This document shows, piece by piece, positions 37,837 through 49,438 of a stretch of 64,000 nt of DNA. Source of the DNA: Lumnitzera littorea (taxonomy: Eukaryota > Streptophyta > Magnoliopsida > Myrtales > Combretaceae); NCBI GenBank assembly GCA_024138015.1, contig JAMXBB010000001.1, positions 130,165,156 to 130,229,155 on the forward strand, read 5' to 3'. The notes under the pieces are model-generated. The model saw only the letters and a list, made by a program, of their open reading frames with translations. It had not been told where the DNA came from and did not search any database. The number at the start of each line of letters is the position of its first letter. The stretch's first letter is position 1. The position numbers and the translations under genes were made by a program.

Positions 37837-40291
37837 CCAATAATGGGATTATTATGATTCCTCAAACTATGCATGAGGTGCTCTAAGACATTTATCTAAA
37901 TCATGTAAAAGAAGATGAAGATTATTTAAGTGCTAAACACTTGAGGGTGGATAAGTGTTTTTATACCTAAGGGTTGATTTTCATTTGAGAAGTGGTAAAG
38001 CTTTGAAGGAGAGAGAACATTCATAAGAAAAAAGAAAATGAAGGAAAGATTGAGTTGATGAATAAGGAGGAAATTAAGATTTAATGGTGCTTTTAATGTG
38101 CCCCCTTATTGGACAAGCTAGTAGCCTAGACTTCTGGAGGGCCAGAGATGTTTTAGCTGTGTTTTCAAACCTAAACTTACCCGATATGTTGAACTTGATT
38201 CGATCGAAATTGTTATAGGTTTCTTACTTCTTAAGGGATCTAGCAATAACTTTTTCCTTATCAATTTATCTTACACTATATTCCAGTACACTTGTTATAA
38301 TTTTGATTGTCTAATGATGGATTTGGTCCTATTACATAAAAGGGTGTTGAAACATCTAAAACTATATAATTTGCAAGGTTTTAACCATTAACCAATAAAA
38401 TACGCATGAAATATGTATGTTCATCATTAGCACCACCATACTTGCTGAGCATCAATTATTAATTTTTGAAGAGAAGCAAACGCCTCGATAATAGTTAGGT
38501 AGTATTAAAAAGTCATAGCAAACCCTATAGTTCCTTATATTAAAAAGCAAGTGTGATTCCTCTTAGACAATAAGATATGTTAACAAGAGGAAGAACATAT
38601 TCACTAGTTACATTGTCTACAGCAACCTAAATCTCAAGGTACTCTTGAAATCAAACATAGACTTCTTAAGGTCAATAAAGTAATAGCATTCAACCTCTTA
38701 GAGGTAGTTGGACATACCCCTCGGATGATTTAAAAGGATTCAGTCAAAGGGCACAAAGGAACGCAAGGAAAGCCTACCACTTCTTTTTCCTCATTTAGGT
38801 TTTGAGATGAGAGTATGCAATGCAAACTCAAGGTGTAAATCAAAGTGACATTTCAGTATTATATTAACATTTAGGGCTAAATATTACCTAATTTTTTTGC
38901 CCATTTGTAATTACATTACAATTGTGATATATGTTTGCTTTTCAAGTGCAAATAGTGAATTTATATTTTTAAGTGGATATGAATTATTAATCCCATTTTG
39001 ACCTCAATATGTGGAATTGTCTTGCGCCATATGTATCAAATTGTTCGAGAGAGAAGGTTACAAATGTCATAGTTTATGTAAGTTATCCACAATTTTCCTT
39101 AAATTTTATTTCAATGCAGAGTGTATACTAATATTATGGTTAACTTCCCATTGTAATTGTGTTGGCCTGTCATAATTATAATTACAACTTTTATTTGCAC
39201 TTGTAAGCACCGAGTAAGTATTTATCCTCTATTTGAACTTAAACAACAAATATACATTCTTTATATACATGGCATGTTGTGACTTTTATCGATGTTTTTG
39301 TTTTTTTTTGGGTAAACACTTTTTATCCGTATTTGCATCATTTAAAACATACTATCATCTTTATATTTGAAGGTAAGGTGTATATTTATCCATTTTAATA
39401 TTACTGAAACTTCATTTAGTTATTTCAGTGAATAGGGTTGGACGAAATATGGTTCTTTCTAATAATAAGAACGTGAGAATGCAAGGGCACAGCTAATGAA
39501 ACATGATTTTGGACCGTTCGATTTTATAGAATTGACTTCTTCTTTCATACTTATTGAAACCCAAAGGAATTGGGAGGCCCATTATCATAATTTTGTTCTA
39601 GCAATGCATTTAACCAAGTTTTTATTAGAAATAACAACAAAATCTGGGACTCCTTTTTTATAGAAATTTTCATATGTTACCTCATCATAATCTTAGTAAA
39701 TACCTTTATAGTTAACTTTGATGACATTGGAGATGACAATCCTTCATGCGATATAGCATGAGAATATAACCTAATACAACATAGAAACACTATTTAAGTG
39801 AATAGGAAAGATGCTGCGGATCCAAAAAAGTTAGATGCAATTCTTATTATAAATTTACTTTCTTGATCGAATTTTTCGGCAGCCTTAGAGGATATTACGC
39901 ACACAGCACATTGCACAGAGAGCTAGATTCACAAATCACAATACAGCTTAAACCTTGTCCACTAAGCTATATACTAATACTATAGCTCATGCTTTAACAT
40001 GCAAGAATATATTCTCTCCCACCTTACTAATCGACATCTGTATTTATCTAGCATCTAGAGGAAGTGGAGACACTTGCAAAAGAAAGGTCGGTTGACAGGA
40101 TAGCATCCAATCGCCCCAAAATTTATACCAAAGCGCACAAATCTCAATCATTTAAATCCCTTGAACCACTACCAGATATGCAGAAGCACTAGCTAAGAGA
40201 AGAACCAAAGTTATACAATCCCTTGGTATTCTGAATCCTCAGTTTCATAGCGACAACTTTGTTCAGCAAAGACATCTGTAGGAGAAGAAAG
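37837..40291. other. Intergenic, nothing identified
   Basis: No gene-like frame longer than 60 codons and no recognisable repeat. The last 200 bases would contain the promoter and leader of gene 4. Confidence 0.4.
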
Positions 40292-40693
40292 ATGGGGTGG
40301 TTGATAAAAGAGAGAAGGGGTCCAGCATGGAAACATGGTTGGACTGACCAAACCATAGATTCGCTTTCTATACCTCCTATGCCAATAGTTGCTATCTTTT
40401 GTATTGTTGTGTTCTTGCTGTATCTTTCATTTTCTTTCAACTACAATAAGCAGATGGAGAGAACTAAGGTGGGTATGAAACTTTTTCTCCTCTTATTGCC
40501 TCTGCTCTTAATCCTTTGGGCTCGTTGGGTGGTCATCAACAGGAGGTTGACAATTCCTCTGCCCTCCGACTCCGAACGCCAAGGTGGGGGTTCACCATGG
40601 GGCGTGGCTCTCTTGGTGGTGTTTCTTTTGGTGTTGCTCTCTCACCAGTCTTACTTCCACTCAAAGTGGTTTCCTTGGCACACAGCATACTGA
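40292..40693 (+). CDS. Small plant membrane protein, function unknown (gene 4)
   Basis: A single-exon frame gives 133 residues from the ATG at 40292. I chose it over the ATG at 40259 because MGWLIKERRGPAWKHGW is the typical start of a conserved plant family of small uncharacterised membrane proteins. Hydrophobic segments lie at about residues 29-50, 61-82 and 102-117. Between the last two is a polar loop ending in GGGSPWGVALL, and the C-terminus reads SYFHSKWFPW, also typical of that family. The first 28 residues are polar with tryptophans. No catalytic motif is visible. It converges with gene 5, whose stop is about 770 bases away on the other strand. Confidence 0.78.
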   Translation: MGWLIKERRGPAWKHGWTDQTIDSLSIPPMPIVAIFCIVVFLLYLSFSFNYNKQMERTKVGMKLFLLLLPLLLILWARWVVINRRLTIPLPSDSERQGGGSPWGVALLVVFLLVLLSHQSYFHSKWFPWHTAY

Positions 40694-41267
40694 AGACATC
40701 ATGACATGTACATGTGCAAAAGATATGTATATTATCTAGTAAATTGGGAAGCTGAAAACTACTTTTAAGAGTTTGCGCGGACATGAGGATGTTAATGTAA
40801 CTGCCACTCGTCTGGCTTTTGTAGTATTGTCTAGAGCAGTATTTATTGCTATGTGAAAGCTCTTGCTTGTAGGATTTTGAATTTCAAATAGAAGCGGTTC
40901 AACTAACCAAATTACCAAAAGATCAATAGTATTCTTGGGTCTATCTCCAAATTAAATCACTCAGGCCATTAGTGAACTTGAATTTGATGAAGATGCAAGC
41001 CTTTGAATCCCACAGTGACATGATAAGCATGTAAAACTGCATCAGATTTACAGAACATCCAGTTACATCAAATTTCACTACTTGCATGTCAATCTATGCA
41101 CTTGATACGGAGTAAATAGATGAAGTCAAAATATGTTGGCCATACTCAAGAAAACAAAGAATATTGACACCTAGAAACACTCGCACAATGCTCACCCAAA
41201 AACTCAAAAGAGTAAAATATAGAGGGGAAAGAAATTACAGTAAGCACGAGAAGCTTCAGTTAAATAT

Positions 41268-41529
41268 ATTACAGACACTGAGTTAACGTCTCGGAGCTAC
41301 GAACATGGATAAAAAGGAGGAGAGTAAGTCCACCATCATGTCGGAGGGGAAACCTTTTTTCAATTCAGAACTATGAACGAGGATGTGACGAGAACAAATA
41401 TGTTACAGAAATTGACTTAGCACCTTGGAGTTATGAATAAGGATTAGAAAGAGGAGAACAAATCCATCATCTCATGTAAGGAGAAATATTTTTCAGTCTA
41501 GGAACTTTGAATGAGGATGAGAACAATTT
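41268..41529. repeat. Tandem duplication covering the end of gene 5
   Basis: Two units of about 130 bp, 41268-41399 and 41402-41529, align throughout. Both begin TTACAGA/ATTACAG, contain GGAG(C/T)TA(C/T)GAA, and have CCATCATCTCATG against CCATCATGTCGG, then end GAGAACAA. The right unit holds the last 19 codons and stop of gene 5. The left unit is its downstream copy in the 3' UTR. Confidence 0.8.
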
Positions 41530-43884
41530 AGGAACATCTGGGACGGTATTAGTTTCCACTGATTTCCTCTTCGAAATTCTGCTTCCCTGCCACCAACATA
41601 TGCTGAATTGTGAGTTTGGTCCAAACATTCGCTATTAATAAAATTATTGCACACTATGTATGGTATATGGTGTTGTTCACAAAAGAAAGAGCCTTTAACT
41701 ACAAGTATTCCAGTACGTAAGCTACATAGTTACTAAATCTAATTTCATTATGCAGCCACTAACAATGATGATTCCTCTATACATGTCGCTTCTGTCCCAA
41801 GAAGAAATGAAATTAAAGATCTTAAGAACTCTTAAGGAACTCCTGGGAGTGATTGCTAGCTAGAAATTGACATTGTATCCCATTGATGCTTTTATTAGAT
41901 CCGCAAATATGAAACCAAACAGTTTCGTATGTAAGAACAAGGTTCAAATACCAGGAGATCAGCAAGAGTATGTAGCTCGTTATCATTATAACAGATGAGA
42001 CATCTGCAGATATATTAAATAAAAAGGGAAAAAGAAAGAAAGAAAAAAAATACTCATGTACCTTCTGTGAGTTACTCGAAGGGCCAGGGACTTTTGCAGA
42101 TGATATTTCCTTTTTCACAAGAACAGAACACTTGCGTATGAGACCATTCTCACTCCCAAAACTAGAAGATTTCTTTCTTGATATACCCTGGTTTGACATT
42201 GGTGTTGCAAAATCACTTTTGTTCTTCTTCACTGGTTCCAATTCGCGAGTAAGTCTCATGATTTCATCACTCCGTTTGCTCAGTGTGGCTTCTAACTCAT
42301 GTACTTTACTGCCTAATTTAACAATCGTATTATCCTTTTCATCATTTGATGCTTGCAGCTTTTCCATACTTTCAAGGAGTTTAGATATTTTTGCGTTAGC
42401 CAGTTCAAGTTCAGAACTTTTATTTTTAAATTTAGCATTCAAGTCTTTCTCCAATAAATCATACTGGTTCCAGATAAATTTTTTCTCTGCCACCAGTGCA
42501 GATACCTCAAAGTTCTTTTCTGTTATCATCTTATTGCGCTCAACCTTTAGCTTTTTTATTTCCTCATTTAATAGCTGAGTATTCTGTGGCAATTCCTTAA
42601 TACCATCTGCCAACTCCTTATTCCAGTGTCTACCTGATCTCCGTCTTCCATCAGTTTCAGCAGAGGCTGTCAAAGATGTATCCTGCAAGCCAGAAGGCGG
42701 CTCAACAAAATGCAACCTAAATAATACAAGAAAGAAGGCACATTAAATGAAACAAACCTTACAGTCACCGCACTTTTGCAAAAGGATGTCTAGACATTCT
42801 TTAACATCTGCTAAATCACCTTCTGCTTGGTCTGCATTAAGATAGGTTCATATACCATGACTAAATAGCCTATTAACCAGCGCTAACAAACTCAATAACA
42901 TAAGCTGTAACAATTACCATATGAAACTAGAGAACTTGAATATTAGTTGAATAATTTTTCTGACTATCATAAATTGCGGTTTCAGATTGTACTATAATCA
43001 ATTGAAATCAGAAATCAGCATTTAAAAATCACACCTTAACAGTGCATTGGTGCTTGTCATCACTACTATCTGACAAGGCTCATGGACCAAGTTATGGTGA
43101 TTAAAATGACAATTTTTAGAGGCAAAACTTTAGGAAGGTAGAAGAAATTCCATTCTTAAACACAATTAAATGGCATAAAAACAATTTTGCTAAAAGAAAG
43201 TGATTCCTTTTTTTGGTGATAAAAAAGAAAAATAAATAAACAAATGCTACACCGTGAAATGAGAAAGAAAGTGAAAATCTTTGACAAAATAACCACAAAC
43301 TTCACACCAAATAATGGTTTTATTCTATTCACTAAACGATACAAACTTCAAGACCCTAATTCAAAATAATCAAAAAGAGTTGCACCATTAAAATAGAAGT
43401 ACCCAAAACTCAAACTACGAAAAAAATAAATAAATAAAGAACAAAATTATTATTTAACCTGACTTTAATCTGCATAAAAGAGCCTCTCTTTGCCGTAAGC
43501 CCAAAGCCAAATCCATCTTCGCAGCATCAAGTGAATGCGTCATCTCTTGAATCGTTAAATCCCCTTTCAACTACACCAACAATCAACAAAAAAGAAAAGA
43601 AAAGTCAAACCCTAAATTAGCAAAATCATCCCAAAACCCTAATACTCCAACAAAAATTAAAAAACAGCGAGTACCTGTGAGATTTGGTCATTAAGGAACT
43701 TGATATCAGATTCCCACTTACGATGCTGGGACTTAATACGATCTTCAAGGAGACTTCTCTGTTTAAGTAAAGTTTGAAGCTGCGATTGTTGCGCTTTTAA
43801 CATTTGTACTACGGAATTCAACACTTTCCCCCATTTTTTGCGATCGGAAGAGACCTTTGGTGACGAGTCTTTCTTGTAAGCCAT
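41467..43884 (-). CDS. Plant coiled-coil protein, function unknown (gene 5)
   Basis: Five minus-strand exons join in frame: 43884-43675, 43570-43459, 42831-42758, 42682-42062 and 41586-41467, giving about 378 residues. Exon 1 has KKWGKVLNSVVQMLKAQQSQ, then LLEDRIKSQHRKWESDI, a helical region. Exon 2 continues with REALLCRLKS and exon 3 with ECLDILLQKCGDC. Exon 4 is a long heptad-rich coiled coil (LNEEIKKLKVERNKMI onward, about residues 155-270), followed by a basic serine-rich tail. The exon 4 acceptor is chosen at TTGCAG|GATACA because it keeps phase. A nearby TTTAG acceptor at 42717 would break the frame unless exon 3 is skipped with another donor. No enzyme motif is seen; a structural or scaffold role is inference. 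The promoter and first exon have a pseudo-copy at 46361-46715. Confidence 0.75.
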
Positions 43885-44577
43885 TGTAATTTAGGGTTTT
43901 CAATTGATTAAAGAAAAGAGAAAGTGATAAAGTTTCAATCTTTGTGAACAAATTACAAGCAGAATACAAATTAGGGTTCGTGTGCGGGTAGGAGGTGTTG
44001 AGAGAATTCAGACCGTTGGCAAGAAATTTGAAAAGGAAGGAAAACTAGTAACGGTCGTGTAGGGAGCGTATATATAAGGCGTGCTGTAGTGTGCAGTGCA
44101 CACAGAGAGCAGTGGCTACTTGGATGATGAAATTACTGATTTGTCCCTGACCAAAGGGACATTGGTGTTTGAAAATTGAAATGACCCTCCACGCCTTCCG
44201 TTGCATTTTTGTTAAAGCAAGTAAAATATTTATCAGCTGGTTCCACGTGTATATTTTTCCTTTTTCTCTTTTTGCCTTTTGATAGCAATATATCATGTTT
44301 TTGATTATTTGATAGGTCTATCCGAACGCAATATTTTCATCACCACTTTCTATTAAACTAATAAAATAGATATTGGATCAAAATTTTTAATATTATATTT
44401 ATAATGGATATATAATATATATTGTTCATAGGTTTTATATGTCTATTTCTCTATTGTAAGAATAAAGTGTATGTACCCTATGTATATGATTACGTAGGTT
44501 TGTATAAATAATATATCGTTCTTTTTTTTTTTGGGTAACGAAGACTTCAAGAATAGTGTAAAACACTCTTATCCATA

Positions 44578-45030
44578 TTAACCAAATAAAAAATTTAAAC
44601 TAGATAATTCAAACAGATTATTTGAAACAACATAGTTATTCAAATCGAACAACTCAAAACGGCTAGAGAGATTATTAAAACCGGATGAAAAAGCAGTAGC
44701 ATCCTCATGTAGTAATAAAACAACATCAGCATATATATCTTCTATACTAAATTCATAGTTTTCGAGCGAATAAGTTTTATCAATCGATTTGTATCCTCGT
44801 TCACTTGCTTCATCACTTGCCGAATCACGCACAGTTCTCAAAAGAAGATCACGTGCTAGAGTTGGATTTGTTCCAGTGATAACATTTCCAACTTCCAAGA
44901 GTATATAAAGTTACAAAAAATAATAGATACTATACATTTCAGCCTCTAGTGGAGAAGTAAGTGTTATGGACTTTATGAAACCACCAAGGACTTCTTTGTT
45001 TGAATCTTGGAGAATTCTTGCAATCTGATT
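44578..45030 (-). pseudogene. Possible RNase H-like (LINE-type) relic
   Basis: The translation of about 45025-44935 gives ARILQDSNKEVLGGFIKSI and then TSPLEAEM, which resembles the plant RNase H-like domain attached to LINE reverse transcriptases (the GGF...PLEAE block). The frame 44898-44578 follows and could be the decayed remainder of that domain (SIEDIYADVVLLLHED). No catalytic set is complete, so this is a relic at best. Confidence 0.35.
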
Positions 45031-46360
45031 TAAAAATATTATATATGATTTCTGTATCATAGGTGTCCGAAAAGTTTAAAAATTTATATAAATATCTAGT
45101 AGAGAACTATCATAAAGGAAAAGAAAAAACCACTAAAGAATTTTAAAAACATATAAACATACTAATAATTTTGTAGACGGATCATATGAGTAGTAGACTT
45201 AAATGTTTTACACCAAAGTATTAGTTTTCACTTCATTTTACTTTTTCTTTTTTGGGAAACGTTATTTTATTAGTTTAATACGATCTATTACCATATGTAG
45301 TATCTAATTAATCCTTTTATTTTTAGGATATAATTAGAGTACTCTCTTTAAATTTTAAAGAGAACCGTATACTTCTTAGCGTTTGTCTATATTTTATTTG
45401 AGTTTTCAATCTAAACCTTACGTTAGGATTGCGTTACGTTACTGTATTATCGTGGTAAATTATATTCAATTTTAATAAATCATACTCACTAACAATAAAA
45501 ATAAAACTGTAAATGGTTTTATTTTATTATTAATGACATCATTTATTAAAATCCAATAAAAATAAAGTTGTTAATAAATTCCATTTTACTGTTTTTGACG
45601 TAATATACTGAAATTGAATGTAATTTTATTACGGTATTATAGTAACATGATATAACAAAAAAAAAAAAAAACTAAAAGTAACAAAGTAAGAAAACCTGAA
45701 AATAGAACCTCGTAAGACGATAGTAATTTTGGAACGAGGAATGGTAAAAAATACAATGTAAAGTAATTAAAGAGTATCATTACAGAGCATCCTATAGATA
45801 TCATAAATAGATATCACATCTGTATTTGCTTCCAACCCTTCTACAGATATCATAAATAGAGTCAAACATTTTTGGCACAGGCAAGTTCGGTGACACGAGT
45901 AGTAGCATTAGTATCATCAATAGTGGCAACAGCTTTGCGAAGAATATCTCAATTGCGACAAGCTTGTACATCAGCATCGTGATTAGCATTGCCGATCGCA
46001 AGGGGCTCTCAATTTTTGGATTTAGGTCCTCTAAAGTTTTTTAATTCTTAAAATTCTTAAAGTTTTAAACCAATGATTGTTATTGTTTAAATTTTTTAAA
46101 AAGAATTATATTACAATGATGTCATTTAATATTTTAAAAATCTAGATATAATAATAATTTATCGATAACTTTAAAGAAATTTAAAAGACCCTTTTCTCAA
46201 TTTTTTCTTTTTTAAATTCCGAAAATTATAACCATGTAGCAAAACAATGATATCATATTACCATTTATCATATCAAGTTCTTTAAGGACCAAAGCCCTCA
46301 CATCAGCTTCAAATTTTCCTTAGATTTACAGAGACAATAAATTAATAGTTTTAGCGTTGT
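45031..46360. other. Intergenic with one coding-like relic
   Basis: Mostly AT-rich. On the minus strand from about 46000 to 45850 a frame with stops reads LAIGNANHDADVQACRN, then after a stop DILRKAVATIDDTNATTR and VTELACAKNV. The even composition suggests a former coding exon, loosely like plant invertase/pectin-methylesterase inhibitors, but the match is too weak to name. Confidence 0.25.
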
Positions 46361-46715
46361 CACCTCAGAGATCATATTCCCATTTACATTGTTGGGATTT
46401 AATGCGGTGTTCAAGGAGACTTCTCTATCTAATTAAGTAAAGTTTGTAGTTGTGATTGATGGGTATTTAACATTTCCACTATAACACTGAACACCTTTTG
46501 CCATCTGTTACGATCGGAAGAGACTTTCGAGATGAGTAATTCTTGTTTGCCACTGAAATTAACGTTTTGATAGGTTAAAGAGGAGAGAAAGAGCGATCAA
46601 GTTTCCATCCTTGAGAACAAAATGTCAAGTAGAATACAAATAAGGTTTTCAGTGGGAATTGAGGAACTTAGCAAAGAAATTTGAAAAAGAAGATTAAACA
46701 ACAGTCATTTGGGGT
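46361..46715 (-). pseudogene. Pseudo-copy of gene 5 promoter, leader and exon 1
   Basis: Aligns in order with about 43670-44060: AAGGAGACTTCTCT, then TTAAGTAAAGTTTG, then CGATCGGAAGAGAC, and then the leader block AGAATACAAAT. The position of the gene 5 start codon reads CAC instead of CAT on the plus strand, so ATG has become GTG. Other small changes break the frame. No copy of exons 2 to 5 follows it. It is a truncated duplicate about 2.7 kb upstream of the gene. Confidence 0.85.
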
Positions 46716-47477
46716 CAGCAACGGGAGCACATGTATATTATATTGTATAGATTACATCTCGAGTGAACCAAATCCCTTTTTACCATTTATTATTTGAAAT
46801 GAACCACTTCAAATGTTGTTTAATTTGGTTTGACCTGAACTACTTTTATAAACATTTAATTATTTTGACACATTTCACATTATATAATACACAGATTATT
46901 ATAATTTTTATTTATATAACTCAATACAAGATTTTTAATCAAAATAAGTTTAACAATTAGGTTATAATTGCATATATATCCATATGTATATTTATATACA
47001 TATATACATATATATATATATCAAAAGAAAAGAATTATAAATAATAATTTCCTTCCAACAAATTCAACTTAGTAATCAAACTTATCATATAGGTCCCTTA
47101 CGATATCAAAAAACATTATAAAATAAGGAAGTTGAAAAGGAAATGAATTAAGAAAACAATGAAGTACAAAAGAGCTTACTTTGTGTGCTCCTTATTGCTC
47201 AATGTAATGCCAACCTATAACACATAATACTAATAGTATATTATAAAGCTACAAATGAAAAGGCCTTGATTGCCACGAAAATTTATAATAAAGCTCTAAG
47301 TCCACAAATAAGATTAAAGTTTGAATAATTAACAATAAAAAATGGCTGTATATCTTTATCAACTTTTGAACTTCTCATTTATCTTTAGTTGTTTAATTTT
47401 AATGATGCTTCTTACTCCATTTCAAATATTTAAAAACTATGGGCAAACTAGAATAAAAAGGAAAAACAAGCTATTCA

Positions 47478-47508
<31 letters not shown>

Positions 47509-48600
47509 TATTATTGCATCATCGTTTATACAATATGAAATATATATAAAATATCACGGGAGAACTAATCTATTATAAATACAGTAAATATGAGAGCTTT
47601 TATTATCCTATCTTCCATTTTGATAGAAACAAACGAAATCGATTTGTTCTCTATTTTATCATTGATTTATATTTTTCTAAATCTAAACTGTTAAATTAAT
47701 AATTAATTTAATAGTTTTATCTCTTGATAGTAAGATCTACCGTCATTTACTGTACCATTATATTCGTAGTCAATTTTCTTTTCTTTCTCTCTCTCTTAAT
47801 TTTTGTAAATATTATTAATTTGATTATTATGTGTTATTAATCAAGTGAAAATTTATAATTGATTATGAGTTAATTAATTGAACTTGTTGACAAATTATAA
47901 GTGATATGTCATCTTTTATATTTTAAAATGCTACGGCAGATAATATTTGACAAAAAAAAAAAAATCACGTTTTTAGTTTAAGGATTTATCCTTCCATTTG
48001 AAAAAAATCGAAGACTCAAGTAAGAATATTAAAAGAAAATTAAGTACTCAAATATAAAAATTGTCAAAAATTAAAAACTCATTTTATACCATTCATATAA
48101 ATTAATAAAAAGTTTCCTTTTACTTATTATGCTATTAATTAATAATGTATAAATATCAATAAACTTAAAATATATAAAAATATAAACAATAGTTTTTAAA
48201 AATTAAATATTATCATTTATGAATTTGGAATCCACTACCGCCATTAGATTTTTTTCCAGCGCCAAGTTCGGGTTCGAGGTCCAATTTCCAAAACGACAAG
48301 TAAAGCGGAGGATATCCCAAACCATGGTCGGAACCCACAACACATCCCACGTGTCGGTCACCCACAACTCTTTTTTCAGACAACTCCACCGGTCTAACTA
48401 GTCAAGCCTAACCATTGCCACCTACAATCGCGGGTCAAATATATGGAATCTCTCTCTCTCTAAAATACAACACGCACCATCACGCAGAAAATCACTGAAC
48501 ATGGCATAAGCATGTTACTTTCATTGGTTGATGAACACAAAGGTGGTGGTATGCGGTGAATTTTACGTTTAACGTAGTCTTTCATTTTTGTCCTCGGCAC
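46716..48600. other. AT-rich intergenic DNA upstream of gene 6
   Basis: No gene seen. AT microsatellites lie near 46970-47020 and 47480-47500. A CT-rich tract at about 48610-48640 is probably in the leader of gene 6. Confidence 0.4.
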
Positions 48601-48704
48601 TTCCAATGTTCCTCTCTCTTCTTCTTCTTCTTCAAATTATCGAATTTTAATTTGTTTCTACACACACTCACACTTCCTCTTCCACTAGCCTTTGTCCATA
48701 CCTG

Positions 48705-49380
48705 GTAAGCTCTGGTTTAATTTTCAAGTTCATGAATTGTCGAATCTGTGAAACCATAGTCGTGTACTCCCGGAAGCTATTAAGATTAATTGGCTTTTTC
48801 AATATGATTCAGAGCTAGAATAAAGATTTTCGGACGTTAAGATAATGATATATGTTGCTTGATTGTTCATGGATTAATATACGTATTATCGGTAAAGGAA
48901 TTCAAAAGATAGTTCTTATCGGTGCATGAAATTATGTTTTAAATATCGAAGTTTTTTTGCCATCCAAATTTGATGCTTTTGATATTACATGTTCTTTAAT
49001 GTTGTGTTTATTTATTACTTGCATTTTACGAGATGGACAAGTGTGTGCTAAAAAGTGAATCCAGGCACTCGTTATCACAATCGATTTTGCAATGCGTTTT
49101 TGTGCAACCATGTCTTCATATTGTTCGTGCTCATTGTTAATATCGAGTTTTACCTGCCATAATAAGAATCTGAAGTATTTTCATGGTAAGCCAAATAATG
49201 GTTAATTCATGAACAATGCCTTTAACTTTTGTTGAGATCTCGTGTATTTTTCTCCCACAAGAATGTTTTAACGGATTAAAGTGATTTGAGATATGATCAC
49301 GGGTATCATGTAATTTTGATTTTACGGGATTTTTGGATATTTCGAGGAGTAGCATAAGTGCTTGTGTTTGATTGTTTCAG
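48705..49380 (+). other. Probable intron in the 5' UTR of gene 6
   Basis: CCTG|GTAAGC at 48704/48705 and GTTTCAG at 49374-49380 form a good GT-AG pair just before the invertase start codon. The donor follows a CT-rich leader. Leader introns are common in plant housekeeping genes. Confidence 0.6.
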
Positions 49381-49438
49381 GTTTCTAGAGCTTGAGTTCT
49401 TCTTCGATCGATTCTTTTTGAGATCAAGGACATTCAAG

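Noticed and set aside
42132..42578. Plus-strand open frame of 148 codons
   Set aside because: It is the reverse of the coiled-coil exon of gene 5; the serine/phenylalanine-rich composition is the usual mirror of lysine/glutamate-rich codons.
48219..48401. Small plus-strand frame upstream of the invertase
   Set aside because: No similarity to a known transit peptide or protein, and a good leader intron lies between it and the invertase start.
49358..49438. N-terminal extension of the invertase frame to an upstream ATG
   Set aside because: The upstream ATG lies before the CAG acceptor at 49380, so it would be inside the leader intron; the family start MPPV-like at 49439 is preferred.
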